Assembly (NCBI GenBank): GCA_011389965.1
Contig: JAABTF010000001.1
Span: 1 to 64,000 of the forward strand
DNA from: Halothiobacillus sp.
Lineage (GTDB): Bacteria > Pseudomonadota > Gammaproteobacteria > Halothiobacillales > Halothiobacillaceae
Reading direction: 5' to 3'
Length of the DNA stretch: 64,000 nt
The notes below the pieces were generated by a model. It ran no database searches and was not told the DNA's origin. It saw only the letters and a list, made by a program, of their open reading frames with translations. The position numbers and the translations under genes are program-made. Of the stretch, positions 9,488 through 19,437 are shown piece after piece; position 1 is the stretch's first letter; each line of letters starts with the position of its first letter.

Positions 9488-10204
9488 TCAGTGAATCGGC
9501 TCGTGAACGAACTCGATCACGGCGCGGGTATCGTCGGCAGCCTGGGCGAAGGCGTCGGCGCCGGTGCCGGTGTAGGTCGTGCCGCCGACACGCAGCACCG
9601 TGCGGCCGATGCGGCGCGCGTAGCCACCATGGGCATCGAGGCTGTCGTACTGTACCGGCTCGACCCCAATGGCGCCCTCCGGCGAGGTGCGGTCCTCGTG
9701 GCCGCGGCTGTACCCCAGCCCGCCGAAGACGTTGGACACGGCGTTGATGTCGTAGCGACCGTCGGTGTTGAGCCAGAAATCGTCGTAGTTCTCGTCGCTG
9801 TTGTCGCGGTAGCGCGCCAGGTCCGCGCCGGCGTTGAAATTCAATTCGTGGCTATCCCAGTCCGAGCGCACCGCGAGGCTGGGAGAGAGAATGCCGACGG
9901 TATCGGTGGTTTCATCCGTGATCGGGCCACGCGGGTCGTTCTTGTCGACGGGCACCGAGCCGTTCACACCATAAATGTTGGTGTCGTAGAGCGTGGTGAC
10001 GCCAACCTGGGGGAAGAAACGAAAGCTGCCGGCGGTCAAGCCGCTGGACGTCTCTGCCTCGTCCTCGGCCATGACGGCCTGGCCCGGGGCCGGTACGGCG
10101 CCACCCTCTTTCGTGGTTCCTGCTGCGTCCTGCGCCATGGCCGTAGCAGCCGAGGCGAACCCCAGCGCCAGGGCGATTTGCACGGCCAGCTTGCGTTTCT
10201 GCAT
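9488..10204 (-). CDS. Outer-membrane beta-barrel protein (BBP2_2-like), probably C-terminally truncated
   Basis: Signal peptide (MQKRKLAVQIALALGFASAATAMAQ), then VGVTTLYDTNIYG, LSPSLAVRSDWDSHELNF, GRYDINAVSNVFGGLGYSRGHEDRTSPEG; ends at 238 aa, shorter than I expect for the family. Confidence 0.6.
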   Translation of the reverse strand: MQKRKLAVQIALALGFASAATAMAQDAAGTTKEGGAVPAPGQAVMAEDEAETSSGLTAGSFRFFPQVGVTTLYDTNIYGVNGSVPVDKNDPRGPITDETTDTVGILSPSLAVRSDWDSHELNFNAGADLARYRDNSDENYDDFWLNTDGRYDINAVSNVFGGLGYSRGHEDRTSPEGAIGVEPVQYDSLDAHGGYARRIGRTVLRVGGTTYTGTGADAFAQAADDTRAVIEFVHEPIH

Positions 10205-10421
10205 CGGGATATCCCTCCTTGTCTCTCGGTATGTTAGGGGGATGACACCATGACGTCGCGCTCCACCAAACCACCCTCATTGATAACGGCAAAAGCCCGC
10301 CGTGTCGAGCGGTGTCGCATCGATACGTTGCGCCACGGCAACGCTTGGATGTGCGAGCGACCACTCCCGGCGGCCCGGGTCCTTGGTCAAGGGAGAATGT
10401 TGAGGCAAGAAATCCCTTGGA

Positions 10422-10727
10422 TCAGCCACGCACCAGCACGGCCCCGGGCGGCACCTGGTGGAGCAGTAATGGGCAGCCGCCCGGCTCCGGCTGATCCTCG
10501 GGGGTCCGATCGGGGTACCAGATCCGGCACTCTCCGGCCGGGGGCAGATGACTCGCCGGCACGATCACCGGATCAAGCGAGGTGTCCCCTCCCGGGTAGA
10601 CGATCACGGTGCGTTGATCACCGGCCGGCCCGTTACCGAACAGCGCGCACCCCCCAAGCAGCGCGACCAGCATTCCGAGGGACGCGGCGCGCAGCACCCG
10701 GCCGGCTTGAGCGCGACGCGAGCTCAT
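10422..10727 (-). CDS. Small lipoprotein
   Basis: 101 aa from ATG 10727 with lipobox LLGGC; start overlaps the stop of the upstream AGCS gene by 4 nt. Confidence 0.6.
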   Translation of the reverse strand: MSSRRAQAGRVLRAASLGMLVALLGGCALFGNGPAGDQRTVIVYPGGDTSLDPVIVPASHLPPAGECRIWYPDRTPEDQPEPGGCPLLLHQVPPGAVLVRG

Positions 10728-12085
10728 CGCGTCCCCTCCCGGTTCTCGTCCCGGGCGAAGTATTCGCGCGTGATGGCGAACACGGTGCCGGACAAGGCAA
10801 GCAGTGCGATCAGGTTGGGGATGGCCATCAGCGCATTGAGGATGTCGGCGATCAACCAGATCACTTCCAGGTTGGCGATGGCACCGACGAACAGCGCGGC
10901 CACCCAGATATAGCGGTACGGCTTGATCACCTTGACGCCGAAGAGGTACTCGGCGCTGCGCTCGCCGTAGTAGCTCCAGGCCACGATGGTGGTGAAGGCG
11001 AACAACACCAGGCCGAATGTCACGACCCAGTTGCCGCCGCCCAGGCTGGCGGCGAAGGCCGCCGAGGTCAGGGCCGCCCCGCTCTCGCCGGTGGTCCAGA
11101 CGCCGGAAAGCACGATCACCAGCGCGGTCATGGTGCAGATGATGATGGTGTCGATGAAGGTGCCGAGCATGGCGATGGTGCCCTGACGCACCGGATCTTT
11201 GGTGCGCGCCGCCGCGTGGGCGATGGGCGCGGAGCCCAGCCCCGCCTCGTTGGAGAAGATGCCGCGCGCGACACCGAAGCGGATCGCCGCCCAGATGGCC
11301 GCCCCGGCAAACCCGCCGGTTGCCGCCGTGCCGGTGAAGGCATCGCTGACGATCTGCCCCAGCGCCGCGGGCACGTCCGTGATGTTCATCAGGATGATGA
11401 CCAGTGCGAACCCGACGTAAAGCAGTGCCATCGATGGCACCAGGTACTCGGCCAGGTGGGCGATGCGCCGGATGCCGCCGATGATGACCGTGAACACCAA
11501 CACCGCGAGCACCAGGCCGGTCGCCCAGGCGGGAATGGACAGGTTGGACTCGAGCACGTCGGCCACGGAATTGGCCTGGACGGTATTGCCGATGCCAAAG
11601 GCGGCGATCATGGCGAACAGGGCAAAGGCCGCGCCGAGCCACTTCCACTTCGGCCCCATGCCGTTCTTGATGTAGTACATCGGCCCGCCGACGTAGCGTC
11701 CACGTTCGTCGACCTCACGGTAGCGCACCGCCAGTACTGCCTCGGCATACTTGGTCGCCATGCCCACCAGCGCGGTCAACCACATCCAGAAGATCGCGCC
11801 TGGGCCGCCCAGGGCGATTGCGGTGGCCACCCCGGCAATGTTGCCCGTGCCGATGGTTGCGGACAGCGCCGTGGCCAGTGCCTGAAACGGGGTGATGTCG
11901 CCCTTGTCCCCCTTGCCGGCATGACGGCCACGAAAGAGCTGGCGAAACCCGTAGCCAATCCGGCGGATGGGCATGCCGCGCAGCCCCGCCGTCAGATAGA
12001 TGCCCGTCCCCAGCAGAAGCGCCAGCATCACCGGCCCCCAGACGAATCCGCTGATGCTGCCAAGAAATCCCGTCAATGCGTCCAT
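10724..12085 (-). CDS. AGCS family alanine/glycine:cation symporter
   Basis: 453 aa; ALSATIGTGNIAGVATAIALGGPGAIFWMWLTALVGMATKYAEAVLAVRYR and GGPMYYIKNG. Confidence 0.95.
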   Translation of the reverse strand: MDALTGFLGSISGFVWGPVMLALLLGTGIYLTAGLRGMPIRRIGYGFRQLFRGRHAGKGDKGDITPFQALATALSATIGTGNIAGVATAIALGGPGAIFWMWLTALVGMATKYAEAVLAVRYREVDERGRYVGGPMYYIKNGMGPKWKWLGAAFALFAMIAAFGIGNTVQANSVADVLESNLSIPAWATGLVLAVLVFTVIIGGIRRIAHLAEYLVPSMALLYVGFALVIILMNITDVPAALGQIVSDAFTGTAATGGFAGAAIWAAIRFGVARGIFSNEAGLGSAPIAHAAARTKDPVRQGTIAMLGTFIDTIIICTMTALVIVLSGVWTTGESGAALTSAAFAASLGGGNWVVTFGLVLFAFTTIVAWSYYGERSAEYLFGVKVIKPYRYIWVAALFVGAIANLEVIWLIADILNALMAIPNLIALLALSGTVFAITREYFARDENREGTR

Positions 12086-12251
12086 TGTCTTGTCCTGTCT
12101 TCCTGATGCGAGAAGTGACAGACGTTACCCCGTTTTGCGCAAGGATTGCCAGTCGGCCCACCCGGCAATGAACGCGTTGCGCGGCGCGCCACCCGCGGCC
12201 CTGCAGCCTGCTAATCTCTACCTACCATTGTCCCCAGCCAGAGAGGATTTC

Positions 12252-14636
12252 ATGACGAAACCACCAGCACCACTGGACGCGGACATGCTCTACCAACGCT
12301 GCGATCCGTCACGACTGCCCTTCGAGACCAGCGCCGAACTCGAGCCGCCTGCCTTTCCGCCGGGACAGACGCGGGCACTCGAAGCGCTCGAGTTCGGTAC
12401 CGAGATCGAAGATGGCGGCTTCAACGTGTTCGCACTCGGTTCATTCGGTACCGGCAAGTACGCCGTGGTGCGTCACTTTCTCGAACAGAGGGCCCAGCGC
12501 GACGAGCCGCCCTGGAGCTGGGGGTACGTGCACAACTTCGATGACCCAGAAAAGCCGCGGTTGCTGCGCCTGCCGCCCAAGGCAGGCCGTAAGCTGGAAA
12601 CGGATATGGAAAACCTGTTCGAGGAATTCCGCACCGCGATCCCGGCGGTTTTCGAGAGCGACGAGTATCACAACCGTGTCGAAGAACTGCGCGAGGACTT
12701 CAAACAGCGCCAGCGCGAGGCCATCGAATCCATTGGCAAGAAGGCAAAAGAGAAAGACGTGGCGCTGGTGAACACGCGCAACGGCTTCACCCTCGGCCCG
12801 ATGCGAGACGGCGAGGTTCTCGACCCCGAGGAGTTCCACAAGCTGCCCGAAGAGGAGCAGGAGGCTTGGCAAGCGGCCATCAACGAGCTCGAGGAAGAAC
12901 TCAAGCAGTCGTTGCAGCAGATCCCCAAGTGGCAGAAGGAGGCCCGCGAAAAGCTCCAGGCCCTCAACGAGGAAATGCTGTGGGTCGCTGTCGGCCAGCA
13001 ACTGGAGGCCTTGGAAAACGACTGGACGCACCTGCCCGACGTCACGGCCCATCTCCGCGCCATCCGCAAAGACATCATTTCGCATGTCAACGACTTGGAC
13101 GACGAAGGCAGCACGGTGCCCGAGGAAATCCTCAATCAGTACGAATTCAACCTGATCGTCGACAATGCCGAACTCGAGGGTGCACCGGTCGTCTACGAGG
13201 ACCTGCCTACCCATGCACGACTGATTGGCCGTATCGAGCATCACTTCCGCGAGGGCGCGCTACTGACCGATTTCCGATTGATCAGGGCAGGCGCCCTGCA
13301 TCGTGCCAACGGCGGCTACCTGATCATCCATGCCCGCCAGGTTCTGATGCAACCGTTGGCCTGGGAGACCCTCAAGCGGGCGATCTACGGCAAACAGGTG
13401 CGCACCGAATCCCTGGAACAGCTTTATACGGTCTTCACTCCCATCACCCTCGATCCCGATCCCGTTCCGCTCGACATCAAGATCGTCCTGATCGGCGACC
13501 GCATGCTCTACTACCTGCTCTCTGAGTACGATCCCGACTTCTCCAAGCTGTTCAAGGTGCAAGCCGATTTCGAGGACACGCTCGAGCGCCACCCGGAGCA
13601 CGAGCTGGATTACGCGCGCACACTGGCCGCCCTGGCCCAGCGCCACAACCTGCGATCGCTCGACCGCGAGGCCGTGGCCCGCACCATCGAACATGCCAGC
13701 CGCATGGCTGGTGACAGCGAGAAGCTTGCCGCCGGTACGCGGCCGCTGGCCGACCTGCTGGCCGAAGCCAACCACGTGGCGGGCAAGTCTCACAGCGACA
13801 CTATCGGCCCGACCCATGTCGAGACAGCGATCACCCGCCAGGAAAAGCGCGCCGAGCGGCTGCGCGAACGGGCGGTCGAGGCGATCTTGCGTAACACCCT
13901 CAACATCCCCACCAGCGGCGAACGGATCGGGGCGATCAATGGGCTTTCCGTTTCCCAGTTGGGCAATTTCAGCTTCGGCCTGCCAGCCCGGATCACCGCC
14001 ACCGCCCGTCCCGGCCTCGGCCAAGTGGTGGACATCGAACGGGAAGCCAAGCTCGGCGGCAACATTCACACCAAGGCGGTGATGATCCTGTCGCGTTATC
14101 TGGGCAGCCACTACGCCCCGGATGGCGAACTCTCGCTGTCGGCCAGCGTGGCATTCGAACAGCTCTATGGAACCGTCGAAGGGGACAGTGCCTCGGTAGC
14201 CGAGTTGTGCGCATTGCTCTCGGCAATCGCACGGGTGCCGATTCACCAGTCGCTGGCCGTGACCGGTTCCATCAATCAGTTGGGAGAGGTACAGGCCATC
14301 GGCGGTGTCAACGACAAGATCGAGGGGTTCTTCCGCATCTGCCGGGAACGCGGTCTGGACGGCAAACAGGGCGTGCTGATCCCCGAGGCCAACCTGCCTC
14401 ATCTGATGCTGAATCACGAGGTACGTAGTGCCGTTGCCGCCGGGCGCTTCCATGTGTATCCCATTGCGCGGGCGGACGATGCGTTAGAACGACTCACGGG
14501 GAAACCAGCAGGTGAAGCGGATTCCGACGGATACTTCCCCGAGGGTAGCGTCAACCGCGCGGTGGCCGACCGGCTGCGGCACTTCCAATCCGTGACCCGT
14601 CGCCACGCTTTCCGTCGTGAAGACGAGAATGGATGA
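12252..14636 (+). CDS. LonB-like ATP-dependent protease (AAA plus S16 peptidase)
   Basis: P-loop GSFGTGKYAV; S16 catalytic Ser (EGDSASVAE) and Lys (GVNDKIEGFF). Start revised to ATG 12252; the track ORF begins inside the AGCS gene. Confidence 0.92.
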   Translation: MTKPPAPLDADMLYQRCDPSRLPFETSAELEPPAFPPGQTRALEALEFGTEIEDGGFNVFALGSFGTGKYAVVRHFLEQRAQRDEPPWSWGYVHNFDDPEKPRLLRLPPKAGRKLETDMENLFEEFRTAIPAVFESDEYHNRVEELREDFKQRQREAIESIGKKAKEKDVALVNTRNGFTLGPMRDGEVLDPEEFHKLPEEEQEAWQAAINELEEELKQSLQQIPKWQKEAREKLQALNEEMLWVAVGQQLEALENDWTHLPDVTAHLRAIRKDIISHVNDLDDEGSTVPEEILNQYEFNLIVDNAELEGAPVVYEDLPTHARLIGRIEHHFREGALLTDFRLIRAGALHRANGGYLIIHARQVLMQPLAWETLKRAIYGKQVRTESLEQLYTVFTPITLDPDPVPLDIKIVLIGDRMLYYLLSEYDPDFSKLFKVQADFEDTLERHPEHELDYARTLAALAQRHNLRSLDREAVARTIEHASRMAGDSEKLAAGTRPLADLLAEANHVAGKSHSDTIGPTHVETAITRQEKRAERLRERAVEAILRNTLNIPTSGERIGAINGLSVSQLGNFSFGLPARITATARPGLGQVVDIEREAKLGGNIHTKAVMILSRYLGSHYAPDGELSLSASVAFEQLYGTVEGDSASVAELCALLSAIARVPIHQSLAVTGSINQLGEVQAIGGVNDKIEGFFRICRERGLDGKQGVLIPEANLPHLMLNHEVRSAVAAGRFHVYPIARADDALERLTGKPAGEADSDGYFPEGSVNRAVADRLRHFQSVTRRHAFRREDENG

Positions 14637-15471
14637 CCACGGCACCATCGTTGTTTTGCTGGACAGCTCGCCGGCGAGCACCGGCGCGCTAACCACTGCC
14701 GCTCGCCTGGCTCGACGACAGGACAGCGAGCTGGTCGCACTGTTCATCGAGGACAACAACCTGTCTCGCTCGGCCGAATACGCTTTCGTCCGCGAGATTA
14801 GTGCCCTGTCCGGCAATGCCCTACCCTTCGACGCCCAGACCCTGACCAACCGCCTGCGTCACCAGCGAGAGCACATCGCGGCCCTGCTGGAAGAAGAGGC
14901 CAGCCGGGGCGCATTGCGGTGGCGCCTGCAAGTCGCATCGGGCGGCATTCACCAAACCACCAGCCGGGCCGCCACGGAGACGGGCGCCGAACTGATTGTG
15001 CTGGGAAAGTCCGGCTGGTCCGCCGGGCGTGGGGCAAGACTGGGCTCGACCGCCCGCCAACTGCTGCTGGAAACCGGCTGTAGTCTCATGCTTTGGGAAG
15101 GCCGACAGCCCCCCGGAAACAATCAGGCAGAGGACCCCGTTCAAGCCCTGGTCATGGACCCCACCGAAACAAGCGCGATCGTTCGTGCCGCTACAGCCCT
15201 TGCATTGGCTAGCGAGCGCCCTCTTCAATTGCTGGTTTCACGAACCATCGATCCCTCCCGACTGCGGTCACTGGTGGCGGAACTCGAGCCATTTTCGATA
15301 ACAGTCAGCACGCAGATGCTTATCGAGCAGTCGTTGCGAGGCGTGGCGCATGCCCTGCATACCCAACCCGGCAGCGAACTGGTGATCGGCCGCCACACGG
15401 CCGAGTCGCTGGGCTGCGACTCATCGGATCTGATCACGCTGACCAACGCGCCGGTACTGGTTGTCTCATGA
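14629..15471 (+). CDS. Universal stress protein-like protein
   Basis: TIVVLLDSSPASTGALTTAARLARRQDSELVALFIED; ELIVLGKSGWSAG; RQLLLETGCSLMLWEG. Confidence 0.7.
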   Translation: MDDHGTIVVLLDSSPASTGALTTAARLARRQDSELVALFIEDNNLSRSAEYAFVREISALSGNALPFDAQTLTNRLRHQREHIAALLEEEASRGALRWRLQVASGGIHQTTSRAATETGAELIVLGKSGWSAGRGARLGSTARQLLLETGCSLMLWEGRQPPGNNQAEDPVQALVMDPTETSAIVRAATALALASERPLQLLVSRTIDPSRLRSLVAELEPFSITVSTQMLIEQSLRGVAHALHTQPGSELVIGRHTAESLGCDSSDLITLTNAPVLVVS

Positions 15472-15643
15472 AACACCGCAGAATTTCTCGGCGGACCCAC
15501 TGAATCACCGGCTTGGGTGCACAGGCTTCCCGCCTCATGGAAGCGAATACCCGGACCAACCGGTGGTTTCGGGCCATGTCCAATGGGATAATCCGGCGAG
15601 CCCTGCTTCGGGCCCATTCAATCGACAAGACACCTGCCCCCAA

Positions 15644-16780
15644 ATGGACCAGATCAACGATTTTTCTTTCGGCTACCTGACCGGGCACTGGGTCTGGATC
15701 ACCCAGGCATTCGTCATCATCACCGTGTCGATGATTCTCAACTTCACGCAAGGCCGATTTCTTCGTTGGCTTCGCGACAAGCTGGTTCGCAAAGGCACAC
15801 GCTGGGCCGACTCGATCGTCGACGCACTGGCCCACCCCCTCACCCTGCTGATCTGGGTACTGGGGATCACCTTTGCCGCCGACGTGATCTATGCCGCCAC
15901 GCAACCCGCCCTTTTCGTGATTCGCGATGAGGTCCGCGAGGTTGGTGTGATCGTGGCACTCGCATGGTTCCTGACCGGCCTGATCAGCAATGGCGAGCGC
16001 GTCATCAAGACCAAGGAAGCCATCGGCGAACAGCATGTCGATAAACATACCGTCGAGGCAATCGGCAAGTTGCTGAGGCTGTCGGTTTTCATCACCGCGT
16101 CCCTTGTCGTCCTGCAGACTCTGGGTTTTTCCATTTCCGGCGTACTCGCCTTCGGTGGCCTCGGTGGCATCGTGATCGGTTGGGCAGCCCGCGATTTTGT
16201 CGCCAACTTTTTCGGCGGGCTGACGGTATACCTGGATCGTCCCTTTCACGTCGGCGACTGGGTGCGCTCCCCGGACCGCGAGATCGAGGGCACAGTAGAA
16301 GAAATCGGCTGGCGCCAAACCCGCATCCGCAAGTTCGACAAGCGCCCCATCTACGTGCCGAACTCCGTATTCACTACCATCGCGCTCGAAAACCCCTCGC
16401 GCATGACGCATCGCCGCATCTACGAGAACATCGGCATACGTTATGCCGACATCGCCGCGATGGCCGCCATCACCCGCGATGTCGAACAGATGCTGCTCGA
16501 TGATCCCGACATCGACACCAATCAGACCATGATCGTCAAGTTCAACGCCTTCTCCGCCTCCTCCGTGGATTTCATGCTCTACACCTTCACCAAGACCGTG
16601 AATTGGATGGAATACCACCGCGTGAAGCACGACGTGCTGCTCAAGGTCGCCGACATCATCACCGGTCACGGCGCGGAGATCGCTTTCCCGACCCGCACCC
16701 TGCATATCGAAAACGACCAGGAATCGGAAAAGCCCCCCATTGCCGCGCAAGGCGGGGCGGCGCACCCCAGCACGGGTTGA
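15644..16780 (+). CDS. MscS family mechanosensitive ion channel
   Basis: GLGGIVIGWAARDFVANFFGGLTVYLDRPFHVGDWVRSPDREIEGTVEEIGWRQTRIRKFDKRPIYVPNSVF. Confidence 0.92.
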   Translation: MDQINDFSFGYLTGHWVWITQAFVIITVSMILNFTQGRFLRWLRDKLVRKGTRWADSIVDALAHPLTLLIWVLGITFAADVIYAATQPALFVIRDEVREVGVIVALAWFLTGLISNGERVIKTKEAIGEQHVDKHTVEAIGKLLRLSVFITASLVVLQTLGFSISGVLAFGGLGGIVIGWAARDFVANFFGGLTVYLDRPFHVGDWVRSPDREIEGTVEEIGWRQTRIRKFDKRPIYVPNSVFTTIALENPSRMTHRRIYENIGIRYADIAAMAAITRDVEQMLLDDPDIDTNQTMIVKFNAFSASSVDFMLYTFTKTVNWMEYHRVKHDVLLKVADIITGHGAEIAFPTRTLHIENDQESEKPPIAAQGGAAHPSTG

Positions 16781-17016
16781 CGACATCCGTTTTCCCGGCT
16801 GCCGGCAATCAGGGCAATTCTGCATTTGCTACCGACTACGCCACGCAACCAGAACCGGGCAATCCCGTGCGCCCCTGCCGAACGTTTTTGCGTGGGCAAG
16901 GCACCACAGACAGCCGTGTCCTTGCGGGACGCCGGGACGGTGATGCGTTCCCATCTATGGGATAATCGCCAGCCGTAATTCATTTGCACCCTTTATCCGC
17001 TAGACAGGAAACCTCC

Positions 17017-17922
17017 ATGACGGCCCGCACCACCCTTGCCCGAACAATGATCGCCCTGTTCGTCATCGCGCTTGTCGCCTTGATGACCGCACCTGTCGAG
17101 GCCAAGCGCTTCGGTGGAGGCAAAAGCTTTGGCTTTCAGGGCCAGAAGACCACCCAGAGCAATACGAGCCAGCGACAGAGCACCACCGATCAGAAAGCGA
17201 CTGCCCGCAGCCCGGTGGCGGGCCTGGGTGGCATGATCGCGGGCCTGGCTGCCGGGGGTCTGCTCGCATGGATGTTCATGGGTGGGGCCTTCGAGGGTCT
17301 TCAACCGTTCGATTTCCTGCTGATCGCGTTGCTCGCTGTGGGCGCCTTCCTGCTTATTCGCCACCTGCGCGGTGGAGCGATGACGGCTAGCCGCCCCGCC
17401 CTTTCCGGCATGCCCGGTCAGGGCAACGGTTCAGCACAGACGCACGCCTCCGCCTTCGAGCAGTACGACACGGGTGGCCAGGCACCCCGGCCTGGTTCGG
17501 TGATGGCCGAGTTCGGCGACTTTTCCAGCCCATCCGACTACCAGCCGCCGGCCTGGTTTGACGAAGAGCGCTTCCTCGGTGCCGCCCGGACCCATTTCAC
17601 CAACCTGCAACTGGCCTGGGACGCGAACCGGATGGAAGACATCCGCGAATTCGTCACCTCCGCATTTTTTCGCGAACTGGTGCTTGAACGAGCATCGATG
17701 GGCGATATCAAGAACCAGACCGATGTGCTGTCACTCGATGTAGCGCTGGAAGATCTGGGCGAACAGGACGGCGACCTCGTCGCCGCCGTTCACTTTACCG
17801 GTCAAGTGCGCGAGCAGACGGGTGCCGAGCCCACCGGGCTCGACGAGACATGGTTCGTGTGCCGGGATCTGGGCACGGAGAGTGCCAACTGGCTGATCGC
17901 CGGGATTCGGCAGAACACCTGA
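17017..17922 (+). CDS. Tim44-domain (TIM44-like) protein
   Basis: N-terminal signal, GGGKSFGFQG, two TM segments, C-terminal Tim44-like domain (FLGAARTHFTNLQLAWDANRMEDIREFVTSAFF). Confidence 0.88.
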   Translation: MTARTTLARTMIALFVIALVALMTAPVEAKRFGGGKSFGFQGQKTTQSNTSQRQSTTDQKATARSPVAGLGGMIAGLAAGGLLAWMFMGGAFEGLQPFDFLLIALLAVGAFLLIRHLRGGAMTASRPALSGMPGQGNGSAQTHASAFEQYDTGGQAPRPGSVMAEFGDFSSPSDYQPPAWFDEERFLGAARTHFTNLQLAWDANRMEDIREFVTSAFFRELVLERASMGDIKNQTDVLSLDVALEDLGEQDGDLVAAVHFTGQVREQTGAEPTGLDETWFVCRDLGTESANWLIAGIRQNT

Positions 17923-17942
17923 TATTCCGCGCCTCTGTCCAC

Positions 17943-17981
17943 AAAAAACCCCGCCAAATCAATTGATTCGGCGGGGTTTTT
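17943..17981. terminator. Bidirectional intrinsic terminator
   Basis: AAAAAACCCCGCCAAATCAATTGATTCGGCGGGGTTTTT. Confidence 0.85.
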
Positions 17982-19269
17982 CATGGCGGACGAGATCGGA
18001 GGGATACGGCCGGACAGGTCAGGTAAAGAACGCCTCGTTGGCTAACGCCTTCATTCCGTGCCAGTTTTTCGGCCTGATCGCGTTGCGTCTGACCGAGACG
18101 AAACTGATAGGTCAGCGCCAAGGCCAACAGCGTGGCATCCAGCAGCATGCCGATATCGACCGCTCGATAGGTCCAGAGAGTGAAAGGAATGACCCCCAGA
18201 CCGAAAGCGCCGTCAAGGCCGCTCCCACCATCGCGGCAACGGCTGCCAGAAGAAAATAACGGGCGGCCGCCAAGCCGGCACGCACGGAAACGATGCCCAA
18301 TACCAGCATGATCACGGTGAACGCGATCACGAAGCTGAAGGCGAGCAGCAGCGCGCCGCTTTGATGGTCGGCCAGCATGAGGAGGCCGAGAGCAAGCCCG
18401 CCCAAGCCGATGTAGCCCAGCACCATGCGATGCAGGCGCGGGAAATGCATCCGGGTTTCCAGGAAGCTAAGGGCAAAGACTAGGCCACTGGATGCGTACA
18501 ACATCATCAACACCGGCTGCGACCATTGCGCCCAAGTCGGGCTTTCCGGCCAGAGCCAAGCATAAGCCTGTCCCGTATAGGAGAAGTTCATCAAGAGGAA
18601 GAACGAAAGGTAGATCGCGTAAAGCAGGTAGCGTCCTTGTCGCAGCCCGGCAAACAACATGAGGTTGTATACCACCAGTGCGATCAGAAAGCCGTAGAGA
18701 AATCCGTAACTGAGGCTTTGCGCTTGCTGACGCTCGATTAGTACCGACTCGGGTTCAAGGTAAATCGGCGCGACCAAGGGATCAGGCGTAGCCACGCGCA
18801 GCAGGACATGGGTGGTTCCGGAAGCAAAGGCATGCTCGATCGAAAACCCGGTGGATTCACACAGGCGTGCCGCGTAAACCCGGCGATCACCCAATGCGTA
18901 TTTGCCGACTCACTGCCCTTCATGGCGAAAATAGAAGACCACTTCATCCAGCCAGGCCGTCTCGACTGAAAGCACTCTTGATAGAGGCGTGTCGCGTGGA
19001 TTCTCGACTTGGAGGTGCAGCCAGACGGGCGGTGCACCGATGCCGAAGGCGACAACCTCGGATTGACCCGGCACAAACTGTTCGTCCTGCAATGCTGCCC
19101 ACGCATCTTCTGGTGTCAGGGGCCCATTGGACTCAACTAAGTATCGGACCTGCTTGCCCACCGGGTTGTCGAACGGTTGTGTCAAGGTCAGCGTGGCCGT
19201 CGCCTGCGCCGGTAGGTGCATCAAAGCGCTCAGTGACAGCGCGAGCAGTAAAAGCAGGCGACGCAGCAT
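17981..19269 (-). pseudogene. 7TMR-DISM signalling protein, decayed
   Basis: N-terminal DISMED2-like part (19269-18910) and TM part (18894-18112) are in one frame split by TGA at 18910-18912; a frame change at the C5 run (18193-18197) is needed to read on as TLWTYRAVDIGMLLDATLLALALTYQFRLGQTQRDQAEKLAR; no output domain follows. Confidence 0.8.
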
Positions 19270-19437
19270 GAGGAGGACACGATTCCGTTTCGTGGCGCCT
19301 AGGGGCGGGATACATCGAAGTATCGCACAGCTCGCGTGCCGCCCTCGGCACTCGCGCAGAGTAACGACGACAGCCCGGCTCTTGGTGGGAATTCACCGAA
19401 CGGGGTCAACGAAAGCGCGGGATGTGTTGACACCGGG

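Noticed and set aside
10250-12106. 618 aa plus-strand ORF
   Set aside because: Antisense shadow of the lipoprotein/AGCS genes; low-complexity H/D/G/Q/R-rich translation typical of high-GC antisense frames.
13260-14453. 397 aa minus-strand ORF
   Set aside because: Antisense shadow of the LonB-like protease gene.
18910-18912. TGA as selenocysteine or read-through codon in the 7TM-DISM gene
   Set aside because: No redox-site context or SECIS evidence, and a second frameshift plus missing C-terminus point to decay.
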